DNA from: Gordius sp. MW1
Lineage: Eukaryota; Nematomorpha; Gordioida; Gordea; Gordiidae
NCBI GenBank assembly: GCA_964036665.1
Contig: OZ038531.1
Location: 17,608,168 to 17,672,167 of the forward strand
Direction of reading: 5' to 3'
Length of the DNA: 64,000 bases
Shown here: one piece after another, positions 1-12,774 of the stretch
Layout of the letters: each line of letters opens with the position of its first letter
Numbering within the stretch: the first letter of the stretch is position 1
Program-made: the position numbers and the translations under genes
The notes under the pieces: model-generated
Told to the model about the DNA's origin: nothing
The model's input: the letters and a program-made list of their open reading frames with translations, nothing else
Databases searched by the model: none

Positions 1-1395
1 GTTTAGGACACAAATAAACAAGATGCAAAAGGGAAAAGCTAATGGCACAGATGGAATACCTATGGAAGCATTTTTCGGAAACCAAAGAAGGAGTCACGAC
101 CATGACGAACGTCTTTAACAAGATATTGGTAGAAGAGCAATTTCCTAATCAATGGAGAGTCAAAACGATTAAATTTAAAGGCAAAGAAGACCATCAAAAC
201 TGTGGCAATTACAGAAGTATCAAGCTCTTGCCACTCCTTGAGGCTTATGAAAAGGATCTTAATAACTAGGCTGCAAAGGATGGAGATATCGGTTAACCAA
301 TTCGGATTTGTGGTCGGTAAATCCACAATCGACCCAATTTTCGCATTAAGACAAATGTTGGATAAATTTGCCGAAAAGAGAAGAGACCTACATATGATCT
401 CTATCGACTGAAAGCTTATGACACGGTCCCTCGCGATTTAATATGGTGGTGCCTGAGAAAACAAAATATCTATGACGCATATATACGGCTTATGAAAAAT
501 ATTTGTGAAGCCTCAAATTCCTGCGTTAGGACGATAGTTAGAAACTCTAAACTTTTACGGGTTGAAATTGGATTACATCAAGGATCTGCTTTAAGTTTTT
601 TTTTATTTAATATAATTATGGACACCATAACGAGAGACATTTAAAAGCCCTCGCCATGGTGTAAGCTATATGTCGATGATATAGTACTATGCGAAGAGAC
701 AACGGAGAAAGTTTCGAAAAAGCCGAAAAGTGGTCAACGTTATTAGCTGGATATGGTAAAAGTCAGCGATCGAAAAACGGTATACATGGAAATAAACTTT
801 ACAGGCACCCCATCCCTGTATAACTATATAAAGTACCCAAAAGTAGACAGGTCTACATACCTCTGCTCGATGCTACATCAGGATGGAGGTTGCGCAACAG
901 AAGTCAGTGCCCGGATCTTAAGAGGATGGCTTAAATGCGAAGTATATCCGGTCTAATGTGCGACAAGAAAATGGCCTTTGGTTGAAAAGCAAACAAATCC
1001 ATCGTAAGACCGGTGTTATTCTTTGAAAGTGCAACATGGGTATTAAACACTACGGAAGAAAAGCTATTACAAGCCACAAAGATGAGAATGATACGGTGGA
1101 GCTTGGGGTAGACTGAGCGACCATATGATGAATGACTTTCTCATGACAAAAATGAGTATTCAATCGCGGACATGATTGGCAAAAATTGGTTAAGGTGGTA
1201 TGAGGATATACGAGACGAATGATGTAAATCGAAAAGTACTATTGAAGGTACGAGGAAGAGAGGAAGACGCTCGTATACGTGGAAAGGGCAAGTTGATAAA
1301 GTTATGAAAATATAGGAGATTAGTCAAGATATGGCATTAATCAGGTCAAGATGAAAGAAACTCATTAAAATATACCCCACGACTGTGGGGCCAAA
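1..1395 (+). pseudogene. Decayed non-LTR retrotransposon (LINE) reverse transcriptase
   Basis: This is a 5'-truncated (by the window edge) LINE pol relic. Pieces in shifting frames give, in order, a GNYR-type RT block near 200-225, QFGFVVGKSTIDPIFALRQ at about 298-355, the catalytic-region KAYDTVPRDLIWW near 411-450, a GLHQGSALS segment near 570-600 and a YVDDIVLCEE active-site box near 667-700. A thumb/connection-like stretch (EEKLLQATKMRMIRWSLG) follows near 1058-1105 and a basic tail near 1245-1280. The order and motifs are those of the RT of RTE/Jockey-type elements. At least three frame changes and several stops make it non-functional. The end near 1395 is approximate, and no target duplication can be checked because the 5' part is outside the window. 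Confidence 0.8.
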
Positions 1396-2020
1396 TATTG
1401 ATATAGAAGAAAAAGATATGATATATATAATTTAAATAAAACTAATTTATAAGTTCACGTAACATTAGTCCTGAAATAATAGGCCACATTACAGATAGTG
1501 CATTATACTATTACACTATGGCCGTTAATTAATAACAGCTTAACCCTATTTTTTTACTGGCGACAAGAACAAAATCTTGCTGACTAGAAAATTGCCTCGA
1601 CAACTTTGGACAAGTAATTGAGATTATTATAATTTTAATCGTAATCTAGCACTATAATTTATAATTCATTAAACATAATAAAAACTGATCTTTTATTTGA
1701 ATATGTTTTTAAACATTTTAAGCTTTTTTTTTCAAATTAATAGAGAGATAAAAGTAAAATTTCAGAGAAGATTGATAAAATTAACTTAAAATTTTAAGGC
1801 ATAAAATATACTGCATTATAATCTATACCATGTTGTTTTTATTATATAATTGTTTTATTTTAATATCGTATTGAGTTTATATGATCCATTTATAATAGAA
1901 CGTAACTTTGTATACTATTATCGCTACATTTTAATATGAACCGATGTAAGTAAACATTAATTGTTCCCCTAAAATACTTAAATTAATATAAAAATAACAC
2001 AAGAATACAAAAATGGGAAA
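1396..2020. other. AT-rich intergenic DNA, 3' flank of the receptor gene
   Basis: No coding signal is seen. The stretch lies immediately downstream of the minus-strand receptor stop codon and would hold its 3' UTR. A minus-strand AATAAA (seen as tttatt near 1855-1860) is a possible poly(A) signal but the base composition makes such matches common. Confidence 0.4.
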
Positions 2021-4439
2021 TCAAGAATGTTTTATAAACAGACGGTTGAAAAAAAGACGACATTTTTTGTTAATGTTGCGTAAAAATTGTTTTAAATGTC
2101 TTCTAAAATCCGCGCTACACAGACAATACAAATAAAAATTAAGGCAATAATTCATCAACTCTAAAAGATTGGATGTCACCGTAAACAAATGATATAAATA
2201 AGATGTTTTTCGATCCCCTTCATACCCTTGCGTCATGACAAAGACTTGCGGAGTTACACATACGGTAAACAAACACGATATAGCTATTAAGAGTTTCGTC
2301 AAATTTTGTTCTTTTCTAATATATTTAATTGATTGAACACGGTTGTGCAAGCTGTTGTTATTTCTAATTGTACTCAGAGATAATGTCGATGTTGAAGAAG
2401 ATTTTCGCGGATATTGAGTAGTGAGATCGATCTTTGTTATTCTCAATCGTTTCATAAGCGCATTATAGAAGTATTTCATGCGATAAGATTGTGTCACTTG
2501 TATATTCTCATTATCAACATTGCTATTTGCAAGTCCTTGTTCGAGTTTGGGTATTGTTTCAATTAAAAGTCCTGTAGTTTCAGGAACGCTAAACCAAACA
2601 CCATTTTTGACCAAATCAGAATTAATAGGTTTTTTTGTAAATTTTAAAGCGCGTGGTTTGTGTCTTGAATGCATTAATTCCTTTTTGTAAACATTAGGCA
2701 TTGATAATTGCACACTATGAAGATTCTGCAAGGAGTTATATATATGAGATTTATCATTTTTGCTTTCGGGTGCCAATAATTTTTCATCGCCATGCCTTCC
2801 CTCTACGGTGTCAAAAATATCATCAAAAGTAACTTTTGTAGATGATTTATTACCCAAATCATAATTTTTCAATGAATTGCCCTGTATTTTTGAGCCATTA
2901 TGTTTGTTTAAATATTTTGAGGCATGAGTGCAAGCATTATAGCTACTAGACTCAGAATGGCTCATTAGACTTGCCCTCCTTTTCGCGGCTTCCTTTAAAC
3001 TAACTACGATAAGTATGTTCAAAATAACCAGCAGAACAATTGGAGCCATTCTTAGGGCCACCGCCCATATCCATTTATAAATGACTTTATAAGAGAAACG
3101 TTTATCTAGTTCAAAATTATGTTCCCGATAATATCTATGGACTTTATTGGTGATCGTCTTGGTCGAAATGTATTGATAAATCGAAATTTTTAGACGATCT
3201 CCTCGAGTAACGTTATTTGATTGCAACGGTAACGACGAGAAAACCTTTGACAAAACATGAGGATTTAAGTGCAGAGTTATGTTTTTGACCAAAATCAATT
3301 CATGGGTAGATACGTTTGTAGCACTTTTATTTAAAAAGGTTACAATGTTGCTCGTTTTGTTTTCTAAATAATCATTTATAAAAGTTCTTGGATTTATCCA
3401 TACTAAATCGTTAATTCCTTTATTAGAATATTCTATTAAAACTTTGCTAAAGACACCGTAAACTTTAGTTAACACTACTTCAGAGCGACTAACAATTTTA
3501 TAATCCCAAGCTAGCGGTAAGGAAATGACGATGGCAACTATGAAAGAAAGCGCAACCATTAATCGGGTACGACTTTTACTACATATCCGTGAACATTTAA
3601 AGGGGTAATATACCGTAACAAAACGCTCTATGGCCATGCTAACAGTCACAAAGGTAGAAGCGGCAAAAAAAGTATTGACTATGAGGTATAGACCAAACAA
3701 TCGATAATATGCCCACCATTTTGTATCTAGTTGGTGTTGCTTTCTCTGTAATAAAATATTAGATTTTTTTCTGTTTATGCGTCCGGACTTAATAATTTTT
3801 CCTTTACTTTCCGATATAGCCAAAAGTTTATGGGTATCTTGTTTTTGTCGCAAAAAATTTGGATTGATGACTAGAAAGCTTGTATTGCCTATCAAGTGTT
3901 TGCCTTCTTCACCACTAGGGTAGGTAATAATAAAACTCCTTTCGTAATATGTGTTATTGACTTTAATTAGCTTCAAGATATCAATGCCCCTCTTGCTTCT
4001 AAACTTAATCGATGTCAAATTACTGACGTCGTATAGAAGGTTTGTACGAAGCCACCAGTCCCACCAATTATCGACGGCGTTTCTAGGGTCGGGCTGCAAA
4101 GCTATAACTGATCGGTTGATTATATACTCGACGGGTGAATACCTTTTAACTCGTTTGATTTTAAGGAGGCCATCAGGTGTTATGGCTTTGTTAATAATCA
4201 CACTAGTCTCATTTAAGTTTTTAGGTTTTTGAATAAGAGTGGGAATGAATGGGGCTGACATAGAAAGTCCCGTGTCTTGGAAAAGACTTTCGAACGATTT
4301 TAGAGCGTATTGCGTTTCGCTTACATGGACATTGTATATATCGATGCTCTGATTGAACCGGTTCAAATAGGTGATGTGGCGGTAATATATGATGGGTATG
4401 AGAGTGTAAACTACGATGCTATCGGATAATGCCATTCCC
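2021..4439 (-). CDS. Rhodopsin-like peptide GPCR, exon with TM2-TM7
   Basis: This exon encodes about 805 residues of a class A GPCR of the FMRFamide/myosuppressin-receptor type. Visible in exon numbering: TM2 at 1-24 (ALSDSIVVYTLIP), TM3 at about 242-268 ending in ERF (270-272, in place of DRY), TM4 at 292-310, TM5 at 454-478, TM6 at 711-734 with CVTP instead of CWLP, and TM7 at 745-772 with NFYLYC in place of NPxxY. A short basic tail follows. It is joined to the TM1 exon at 9607-9839: the acceptor AG is at 4441-4440 and one G completes a split Arg codon, giving about 883 residues in total. ECL1 (~220 aa), ECL2 (~143 aa) and ICL3 (~230 aa) are much longer than usual. No extracellular cysteine is present, so the TM3-ECL2 disulfide is absent. 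The ligand is unknown; a neuropeptide is inferred from family resemblance. An ATG at 4435 opens this exon but is internal, since TM1 lies in the upstream exon. Confidence 0.85.
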
Positions 4440-6891
4440 CTATAATATTATTAATATATTATTAGAATTATTTTTATATTAATATAAGCCAATCAAAGTA
4501 AACTAAATTTACTATTAATGCGAGAGCTATGGACGAAGTAAAACATTATATAATTTATCCTTGAGAAAATTATTTTTATTTGTTTAGATAGTTTAGTGTA
4601 TTATAAATTATTTTAATATATTTAAAATTTTAATCGAATTTAGCAGACGGGTTTTCCGAATATATATGAAAATATTTACATTTTCTATTTTACAACTAAT
4701 TATATTATAAAAGAGACAGTATCTAATATCCTGTTTGTTTTTAAACTAATTTTTCATTTTTTTAAACCTTTATATAATTAATCTTCCAAAATGAAAAATG
4801 GGGAAGATAATCAACATAAATAAACTTTAAAAGGGTAATTTTTTGCACCTGAATCTCATTTATCAAAAATTATGGTGAAAATTAGTCAAAATCATTATAG
4901 TTCAGCTTAAAATTTTCAATCAAATCTCATTGTCTGATTAAGGCAAATTATCTCTACATTTTTATAAATGATTCTAAATCAAAGAGATAAAAAGAAGATT
5001 TGATGTTAAAACAATATTTACTTAACCTTCCAAGCAGGGAAAGTTATGGAGGAGTGGATTAAATTTAGAATGGTATGTAAATTGAAACTTTTTGAATAAT
5101 CTAAATGTCAAATATCATTGTTTTATAAATTATATCAGAGAAATGGGTAAACAAAACGATCTATCCCAATTAAATTTTATTCTTTTGCACAGCTAACAAA
5201 TATATATTGCTAACAAATATATATTGTGTTACGTAAGGCTTGATTTAACAAATTCAAGTATTGATTAAACTTAAAGCCCCTATTTTTAGTGTTCTACATT
5301 AAATCTGGCTTAATTTATTTAAAGTTTGTTAGATTTTAAACGCTTAAGAAAGTTAAGTGAACAGTTATAACTATAATTAAGTAAGTCAGTGTTTCTAGGG
5401 GGAATTTTAAAATATGAAAAAAAATTAAGGTAAAAAATCAAAAAATTGTTTTAAATGCCAATTTTTTGAGGTTGAGAGCAATATAACTAGGATAGGTTGC
5501 TTTTTAAAATCTTAATAACAAATTTAAAAATGTTGAGTGAAACAATTTCAAATTAAGGGGGGGGGCTTTTGGACAAACAGTGGGAACTCTTATTCCATCT
5601 TTCCACAGCAATTTTATTACATAGTTAAGTGAGTTATTTTAATGAATATCATCACAATCTTAGTTAAAGCCCGTCCCGCGCAATTTAATACTAAAAAATT
5701 CACATTTATTATGGGGTGTGTAGATATTTAATATTTATTAAATCAATATCTTTGGAGCAATCTCTAAATAATTGGTTAACAAGATCAAAACTAGTTATAC
5801 TTAATATTATTTATTGACATAATTTTAAATGCTGGTTAGAGCTTATAGGAGTTAGGTAGACCATTTCCTTTACACTAGTTATAACTTTTATGCTGTATTC
5901 AACAAAAATTAAAATATCAAAATCTGATAAGTTTCAAGTTTCAAAGATGCCCGTGCTAAATTATAATGTGATTAAAAAAATTAAATAATTCGATTTACCC
6001 TTCCTTAATTTTGAAAAAATTTAACAATATTTTGGGTAAAAACAACTTTTTATACGTTAAACTTGACGCTGTTATCTGGGATTTTGCCGATAAATTATCA
6101 CACTGCGTACGACCTCAAATTTCTGATACAATTCTAACATGTGTCTACAAAGTAATTAGAAACGTGGTGGAAATTCTCTATTGATTTAGTGAAAGTATTA
6201 ACGTTGTTAAATAATTCTCGTGATAAATTAGTTGGTTGAGACATTCTGGAGAAATGTCAAGAAAATCGATTTTTAAAAAATTTAATACCATTTTACCCAC
6301 AATTGTATATGTGAATCAAAAAATAAACATTTCAATTCTGCTACCGACTTGTATAGCTAGAAATGGGGTCAAACTGACCCCTAAAAAGTTTTTAAATTTA
6401 AGATTGTTTTCTTTTCAATATTTTATTGATGTTTATAAATTTATAAATTGCTAGTGCATTTTTGCAGCTTTTTAACATATTATAGATAAATTAAAAAGAG
6501 CATAATCGTTTTTAAGTTCTAATAAAGGCGTAGGCGTATAGTCAGGATTTGAATCTAGGGGTTACGATAAGGAAGCTTGCCCCCCCCCCCCCACTGGCTG
6601 AGCTCTTGTTAAACTGATTGGATTAGACTATTAAACATCTAAGTTCTAATTTAAAATATGTTATTAAATTAAGATAAATGACGACAACTTAGAAAAAATG
6701 TGTACAAAAAAACATCAAAATTAAAAATATATTTTTAAGGCTACATTGATTTATTGTTGTCTTTACAAATTACCTCAATTTTATATTAAGAAAAGTAATT
6801 AATTTTAAATTAAATTTCCAATAATTATTTTGACCTTTAACATTTAGTTGACAAGTTGTATTTAGACTTATGATTTAACATCAAGCCATAT

Positions 6892-7053
6892 CATGGGCGT
6901 AGCCAGGATTGGATTTAAAGGGGGGCAATGGGGGGGGGGGGGGCAAAATGATAATTTTTTGTAATTTCCGTCATATTTTTAGTAAATTTTTAAGAATTTT
7001 TATATCTAGAGGGGGGCTTTGCCCCTCCCTGCCACCCCCTGGCAACGCCCATG
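6892..7053. mobile_element. MITE, CATGGGCGTAGCCA family
   Basis: A 162-bp non-autonomous element with terminal inverted repeats: CATGGGCGTAGCCAGG at the left, and its complement with one change at the right (GGCAACGCCCATG). Inside are a G12-type run and a C-rich segment. Exact 8-bp target duplications AGCCATAT flank it (6884-6891, 7054-7061), pointing to hAT-type mobilisation. It lies in the receptor intron. Confidence 0.88.
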
Positions 7054-7433
7054 AGCCATATCACTATTTCTTTCGTATTTTGTATTAAACAATGTCAAAA
7101 CAAGTTTCAATTAATGATTTTAGTGCCATTCTTGAATTCAAGGTATTTTTAAAGGAACATAGGTTTTAACAATACTTTGAGGAGCCTGATTGATTTGTAC
7201 ACTTTGAGAATTTTTTAATTGTTGACTTAGTAAAAACGTTGACTATTAAGTTTGTCCGCCATAATATAAATTTAATAGCTCGAATTTAGACTTTTTTGAA
7301 TTTATCATAATGATTTTATAGAAATATGATGATATAATATTTATTTGAAATGCGAATTTATTTATTATAATGGTTAATTGTGTTTTTAAAATGCTATCCC
7401 TGTTGAGAGGTTTGTCAGGTCAATATGGCACCC

Positions 7434-7678
7434 GGTCAAAGTAGCAGAAAAATAGCAGCCAAATTGGTCAGAACTGATCAAGATTGGTCAGGATCAAGAT
7501 TGGTCAGGACTTAACATATTCAGGAGGGTTAGGGTTAGTGTTTTAGGTTGGCGTTTTAGGTTAGGGTTAGAGTTATTTGCACATCAAATTCCCTCCCCAT
7601 TTGAGATTTAATTTTAATATATCGATAATCTAAGAAAATATTTTCCTGCTACTTTTTCATCATTCTGCTACTTTGACC
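7434..7678. mobile_element. Inverted-repeat element with telomere-like core
   Basis: 245 bp bounded by GGTCAAAGTAGCAG and its exact complement CTGCTACTTTGACC. Next to the left end are repeats of TTGGTCAGAACT type. The centre (about 7510-7572) holds degenerate TTAGGG units (GGGTTAGGGTTAGTGTTTTAGG). A second copy in opposite orientation lies at about 18040-18280. No clear target duplication adjoins the ends; GTCAATATG occurs a few bases outside both ends. Confidence 0.75.
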
Positions 7679-9163
7679 CCGATTCGTCAATATGTTCCAC
7701 CCATAGACTATTATAAAGTGGACCACCTAGTTTGACTTTGGAAAATAAATTAACGAGCAACGGGCAATTTGTTTTCTTGAATTAATGAATGTTAAACTTA
7801 TGTATAAAATTATTCCTTTAATGTCCTCACATTAATAATATAAAAACTGTTCGCCAGTCTATGGTTAGTTCCTGAAAAAATGTTGACCAAATTGCTAATA
7901 GAGTGTTAAAAATTTATTAGACTTTTATAGTTTGCTATTAATTACTATGCTATTTATGGGCTCGCTATAATATATTATCTTCTAAATTGAACAAAAACAA
8001 GATTTGATTCAGAGCCTTTTTAAAGTCTATTCTAATTTTATAATATTGTATATTTTCGGGTTTTGTGTGAAATTAGACCACAGGCGATACTTACTTTAAT
8101 AAAATTTAATATAAAATAATACTTTCAAGCATAATTTATCTTACAAATGTTAATTAGACAAGCAATATCTCTGAAAGGCTTAGTAGATTAATTACTAGGT
8201 CCACAAAAATATAATTTTTAGGATCTTTTGAACCTTTTAATTGATTTAACTGGCAGTGCCGTGGTTGTATTTGATCGTTTTAACTCTTTTCATTTGCCAC
8301 ACAAACATAATTAAACATTAAAAACGATCATCGATATCATTATGTTAAAATAAATAAAAATTTCAAACTAGCTGGGAGCGGCTTTCAGTATAGCCTTAGC
8401 CCTTATTACAATACAGAGGCTAACTAACGCTTTAGCCAAAAAAATATTCCTAAATTGATGATTCTTTTTTATATGTCAAGGAGTTTAAAATCAAAAAAAA
8501 TTATAATTTTACTGGGCTTAACTTATTGTTTCTTATATTTTTGATATCTATTAAGTTTTGCAAATGGCAAACTATTTATTATTAAAAACACAATAGTAAG
8601 AGACACCGGGATAGGTCAAGATATAAATAAAATAGATGAAACAGCATTGTTCTAACTAATTTAAATTTTATTGTATATAGTTAAAATGCAGGAGCATAAA
8701 TTATAGAGAAAAAGTTAACTCAATATCGTTACCAAAATTGTATAATTATAATAACAATGATAAAAAACGAGCTACAATAAGCAAATCGTTGACCTGGTCA
8801 AGACTCAAGAGGTAACACACTAAGCTTAATTTTTAATTAATATGTTAATGCGTAAGAAACTTGACTGCTTTCTTAACGAATTTGCTATAATTAATATAAA
8901 CGACCCATCACAAAATCTCTTTAAAATTTGCAGGCTTTATGCGATGCTCCCAGTAAAGTTCTGCCAACTTTTTTCCAGAATATAAAAAATCAGTGGGATC
9001 ATAATAGATGTTATATTAAAAGGTGTTAATCAAAATCGCAATGCAATTAAAAAAATACTGAAATTTTATTAACAGTTATTTAATAATAAAAGAAGACTTA
9101 TGATTTTCTTTTTAATTAAATACTTGGACACGGAATTTACACAAATTGGCAGGGCCAGGGCAT

Positions 9164-9328
9164 CATGGGCGTAGCCAAGAATGGAATAGAGGGGGGCAAT
9201 AGTGATTTAGGGATGTTAAAACTGATAATTTTATCAAATTTTAGCCATAACTATATTAGATCTTAACGAATTTCTGGATTTAAATGGGGGCAGTCGCCCC
9301 TCCCTGCCACACCCTGGTTATGCCCATG
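9164..9328. mobile_element. MITE, CATGGGCGTAGCCA family
   Basis: 165 bp, starting CATGGGCGTAGCCAAG and ending TGGTTATGCCCATG, with exact 8-bp target duplications CAGGGCAT (9156-9163, 9329-9336). Same internal layout as the copy at 6892. It sits 280 bp downstream of the TM1 exon, inside the intron. Confidence 0.87.
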
Positions 9329-9606
9329 CAGGGCATTATGACCGTAAGTAGTATTTATGGCCAGCTCCCAATATATAATAAAAATTGAAACAGTAAAAGC
9401 CAGAAATTGATCTTGAATTTTAACATCTCATGGCTTTAGCTCTTTAAAAATTAAGCAGGTTTTCAATTGTATGGAAAATAGGATATAAAAAATTGATAAA
9501 AATGTATTTTATTTGAAAAATAATTTTATTCGTGCGTATAAATATTAAAATTATAAGAATAATATTAACGTTTTTAAGAAAGCATAGTAAAAATGTATGA
9601 ATTTAC

Positions 9607-9839
9607 CTCATGAGAATATGGGTTACGTGCTTGCGGTTAGGATTCAAGAGTACGCATAAGTTTAAGGTATTTCCAACGATCCCCAGCAAAAGGATGAAAG
9701 GCTGAATCCATCCGTAAGCCACGAAATAGAGGAATTCAATTTCGGGGCTCCTTATAGCTTGACCAATAGACCCAATTGTAGCAGGGGTTGGTGTGGCATT
9801 ATACATTTTGCTGGAACTAAGCTTAGCTTCAATAACCAT
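9607..9839 (-). CDS. GPCR exon 1: N-terminus and TM1
   Basis: This is the first coding exon of the receptor, 78 residues. It has a short N-terminus with one sequon (NAT, residues 14-16) and TM1 at about 39-66 with the class A signature GNTLNL (N1.50), followed by a basic intracellular turn. It ends at an AG|GTAAAT donor (GT at 9606-9605) in phase 2. Joining to the acceptor at 4441-4440 restores Arg-Gly-Met and runs straight into TM2 with the spacing expected of class A receptors. I chose the ATG at 9839. A GTG five codons upstream lies within what reads as a pyrimidine-rich 3' splice site (TTTTAG ending at 9845), so an upstream 5' UTR exon is likely but not located. Confidence 0.82.
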
Positions 9840-9844
9840 AGTTT

Positions 9845-10479
9845 CTAAAATCACAAGAGAAACATGAATTTTAATAACAAAATTTCAAAGAAGTATTCAT
9901 TGTTGCAAAGGGGAATTGGGTCGATAGGAGAGCTGTAAAAAAATTGTGATCAAAATGTAATAATGATCTTTTTTATTGATCTTTATTAATATTGGAGGAG
10001 GAGGTTAGAAATACGCAAGTATTAATACTGTACTGAACCGTATCTTGAATGAAAATAATTAAAGAAAATTGATTAATGTTGAAGTCACCAAAATATACTA
10101 AATGTATGTTTCCGATAATGCCATAGCTTTATTAAGATGATTGACTATTTAACATAGTGGAGCTCTGAATACAATTTTGGTTGAATTTATTAAAATGATG
10201 TTAAACTCTAAAATTTTAAAAATAATGAAGATTATTGATAATATTTTGCATTATCTATTTTTTTGTTTTATAGCAATAATTTAATTTTAAATAACAAAAC
10301 AAAGCTTTATAATGACATTTAAAAGGAAATTACGATGTTAGCAGATTTGTTTTAAATATCTTCCCGTGTTATTTCAAGATTTTCCAGAGTAATGCCACTC
10401 ATAGTCAAATTCAAGTCAAACGTATTGTATATATTACGAAAATGCCTATAAATCTACCTAGCTTAAAATAAAGTCTTTC
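9845..10479. other. Region upstream of GPCR exon 1, no gene recognised
   Basis: AT-rich DNA upstream of the receptor's first coding exon. An upstream UTR exon and promoter are expected somewhere here or beyond but nothing specific can be supported. Confidence 0.3.
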
Positions 10480-10657
10480 CATGGGCGTAGCCAGCTTTCG
10501 AATTAGAGGGGGGCAATAATGATTTAAGGATGTTTAGGGAGGGGCAAATCGAACATTTTTTGAAATTTTAGCCATAATTTTAATGAATTTCTACAATTTT
10601 TTGGATTTAGAGGGGGGCAGCCGCCCCTTCCTGCCCCCCCCCCTTGGCTACGCCCAT
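10480..10657. mobile_element. MITE, CATGGGCGTAGCCA family
   Basis: About 178 bp with ends CATGGGCGTAGCCAG and TTGGCTACGCCCATG and internal GGGGGGCA and GCCCCCC blocks. GTCTTTC is repeated on both sides (7 bp, or 8 bp GTCTTTCC if the first C belongs to the target). Confidence 0.87.
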
Positions 10658-12502
10658 GGTCTTTCCCTTCCTTTTGTCAACATTGCATCGTCAAAAATTT
10701 TATTTTAATTAATAATATATTCTACGCGTAAAATTACTAAATTAATTAAAATCATTAAAGTGGAAAACTAATTTTTAACAAACATTAATTTATAAATATG
10801 AAAACTGAAATAAGGTATATGTAGCTTTAAAGTCTAATGATGATAATTTTTATATAAGCTCCTCGACACAATTATAATTTATGTTATATTGTATAACTTG
10901 AGTCTTATCAATTTAATAAATCAAATTTAAGAGCATTCCCTTAAAATACTAGATCATATTTAGAATCAAGATCTAAAAACGGATAGAATTTCCTAAAACA
11001 ATGATTAATATAATTAAGATAATAATATACATATTGAATGAACAAGGAAATGAAATATTAAAACGTCAATATTTTAAATATACTTTCTCAATAAAACTGC
11101 CAAATGAATATCGGAAAATTCAAAATTCATCAATACAAGTAGAAAATTGACATAAAAATAGTTGTAACTTTTCACAATTGCCTGATGCAATAATACAGTG
11201 TAATTGGAATGTGTTGGCCAGTTTCACGTGCCGTAATTCTGATTAAAATTCCACCTCTCTTTTATTACTCTACCTTTCCCCTGCATAAAAACACATTAAT
11301 TTCACATTTTGTTGATATTTTCAAAGAGCCTATAGCTTTACGGGATGAGAATTTTAAAAATTGATAAAAGGATTATGTCAGATTATTATTATATAAGAAC
11401 TTAAGTCGACAAAAGCTGTGTTGTTTTTGGCGAAATCAAAAATAAATGTTTAAAATCAGCTTTAACATTTGGCTTTGGACAGGTCTAAATATGTCTGCCG
11501 TAATTACAGACTTAACGGGGAGCGGATAATGAAGATAAATGACAAGGGCATTGAACAAAACAGTGCCAAAAAATGTGAAAAATAACGCATTTTAAGGTTT
11601 AGAAATCTTTTAAAGAAGGATAAATCATAAAAATCGTAAGTTCCTGTTTTTACAATCATTTTATTATTAATTTATAAATAAAAATTCTAATAAGATTTTA
11701 ATTAATTTAAAACAAATTAGACCAAATGGATGAATTGGTTAATTGATGGTTTTGGCTTGCGCTTTAGATGTCATTCTTATATTCTTAAATATAATATAAG
11801 ACATCTCGAGTTAAATTAATATATTTGTCCTGTTGTAAAATTTAACCATAATTCCTTCTTATTTAACTTGTTATAAAATACTTAAATTGGTTGAGTTAAA
11901 TATAAAAAGAAATAAATACAATGTCTTCTATGACACACTGTGGTTAATTTTATAAACCCAAAAAGTCTTTACAATATGCCAGTTTTTCACAATTTAAACC
12001 AGTAAGTCTGTTTGCCAGAGACAAATTTTTAGATGGCTAAACGATTTTTAAGAAGATACCTGCCTATTAAGATTCGAGCACTCATCTTCTCCCTATTTCT
12101 AACTCCAGCATCGACCAGGTTGCAAGTTCGAAACTCTTTTAAATAAATAAAATAGAAAGCTCAATTAAATCACAATCTTCTCTCCCATAGTCATATCGAC
12201 CCTCATGACTAATGAGAAGGATAATTTAAAGCTACTAAAAAAATAGGAAACAGAGGATGAAAGAGGAGGCATAGAAACTAGAAATAGCAGTCAATAGATT
12301 AGCAATATAAAAAGCCTCACAGACGCCTATAAATGTTACCGCATGCTATACTTTTTACAGAAATTAAACTTTAAAAAGTTGTATGCACCAAGATATTGTT
12401 ACAATCACTTTTTTATTATAGCTTTTAAATGTATCTTTGAAGCTAAATTTCTCTGAAATTTTAATGTATGTTAAATGAATATCTGCTTTAAACCTATAAG
12501 TT
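10658..12502. other. AT-rich DNA without recognisable features
   Basis: No ORF with family resemblance, splice-linked exons, tandem array or inverted repeat could be supported on either strand. Confidence 0.3.
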
Positions 12503-12677
12503 CATGGGCATAGCCAAGGGGGGGGGGGGGGGGGTTGCAGGGAGGGGCGGCTGCCCCCTCTATCCAAAAATTTGTTAAAATTTATTAAAACTGTGGCTAA
12601 AATTTCAAAAAATGATTATTTTGCCCTCCTTAAATCATTATTGCCCCCCTCTAATCCCAATGCTGGCTACGCCCATG
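12503..12677. mobile_element. MITE, CATGGGCGTAGCCA family
   Basis: 175 bp from CATGGGCATAGCCA (one change from consensus) to TGGCTACGCCCATG, with a G16-type run just inside the left end. Exact 8-bp target duplications TATAAGTT flank it (12495-12502, 12678-12685). Confidence 0.88.
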
Positions 12678-12774
12678 TATAAGTTAATTATCTATCAAGA
12701 CCCAACATATGCTAAAAATATTGATCTATTGCATAAATTCGTATATATAATTCTGACACTTTTTATGTTCATGT

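Larger units (their letters stand above)
4440..9606 (-). other. 5.17-kb intron of the GPCR gene
   Basis: The intron is bounded by GTAAAT (donor, 9606) and TTATAG (acceptor, 4440). It is AT-rich and holds three recognisable small inverted-repeat elements (6892-7053, 7434-7678, 9164-9328). A long C-run near 6580-6592 next to a gtaggcgta motif may be a decayed relative of the CATGGGCG family. No other coding exon is seen inside it. Confidence 0.75.

Noticed and set aside
3951..4232. Plus-strand 93-codon frame in the receptor exon
   Set aside because: Antisense shadow of the GPCR coding sequence.
9840..9854. Start of the receptor at 9854
   Set aside because: That codon is GTG and lies within a pyrimidine-rich 3' splice-site-like sequence; the ATG at 9839 is better.
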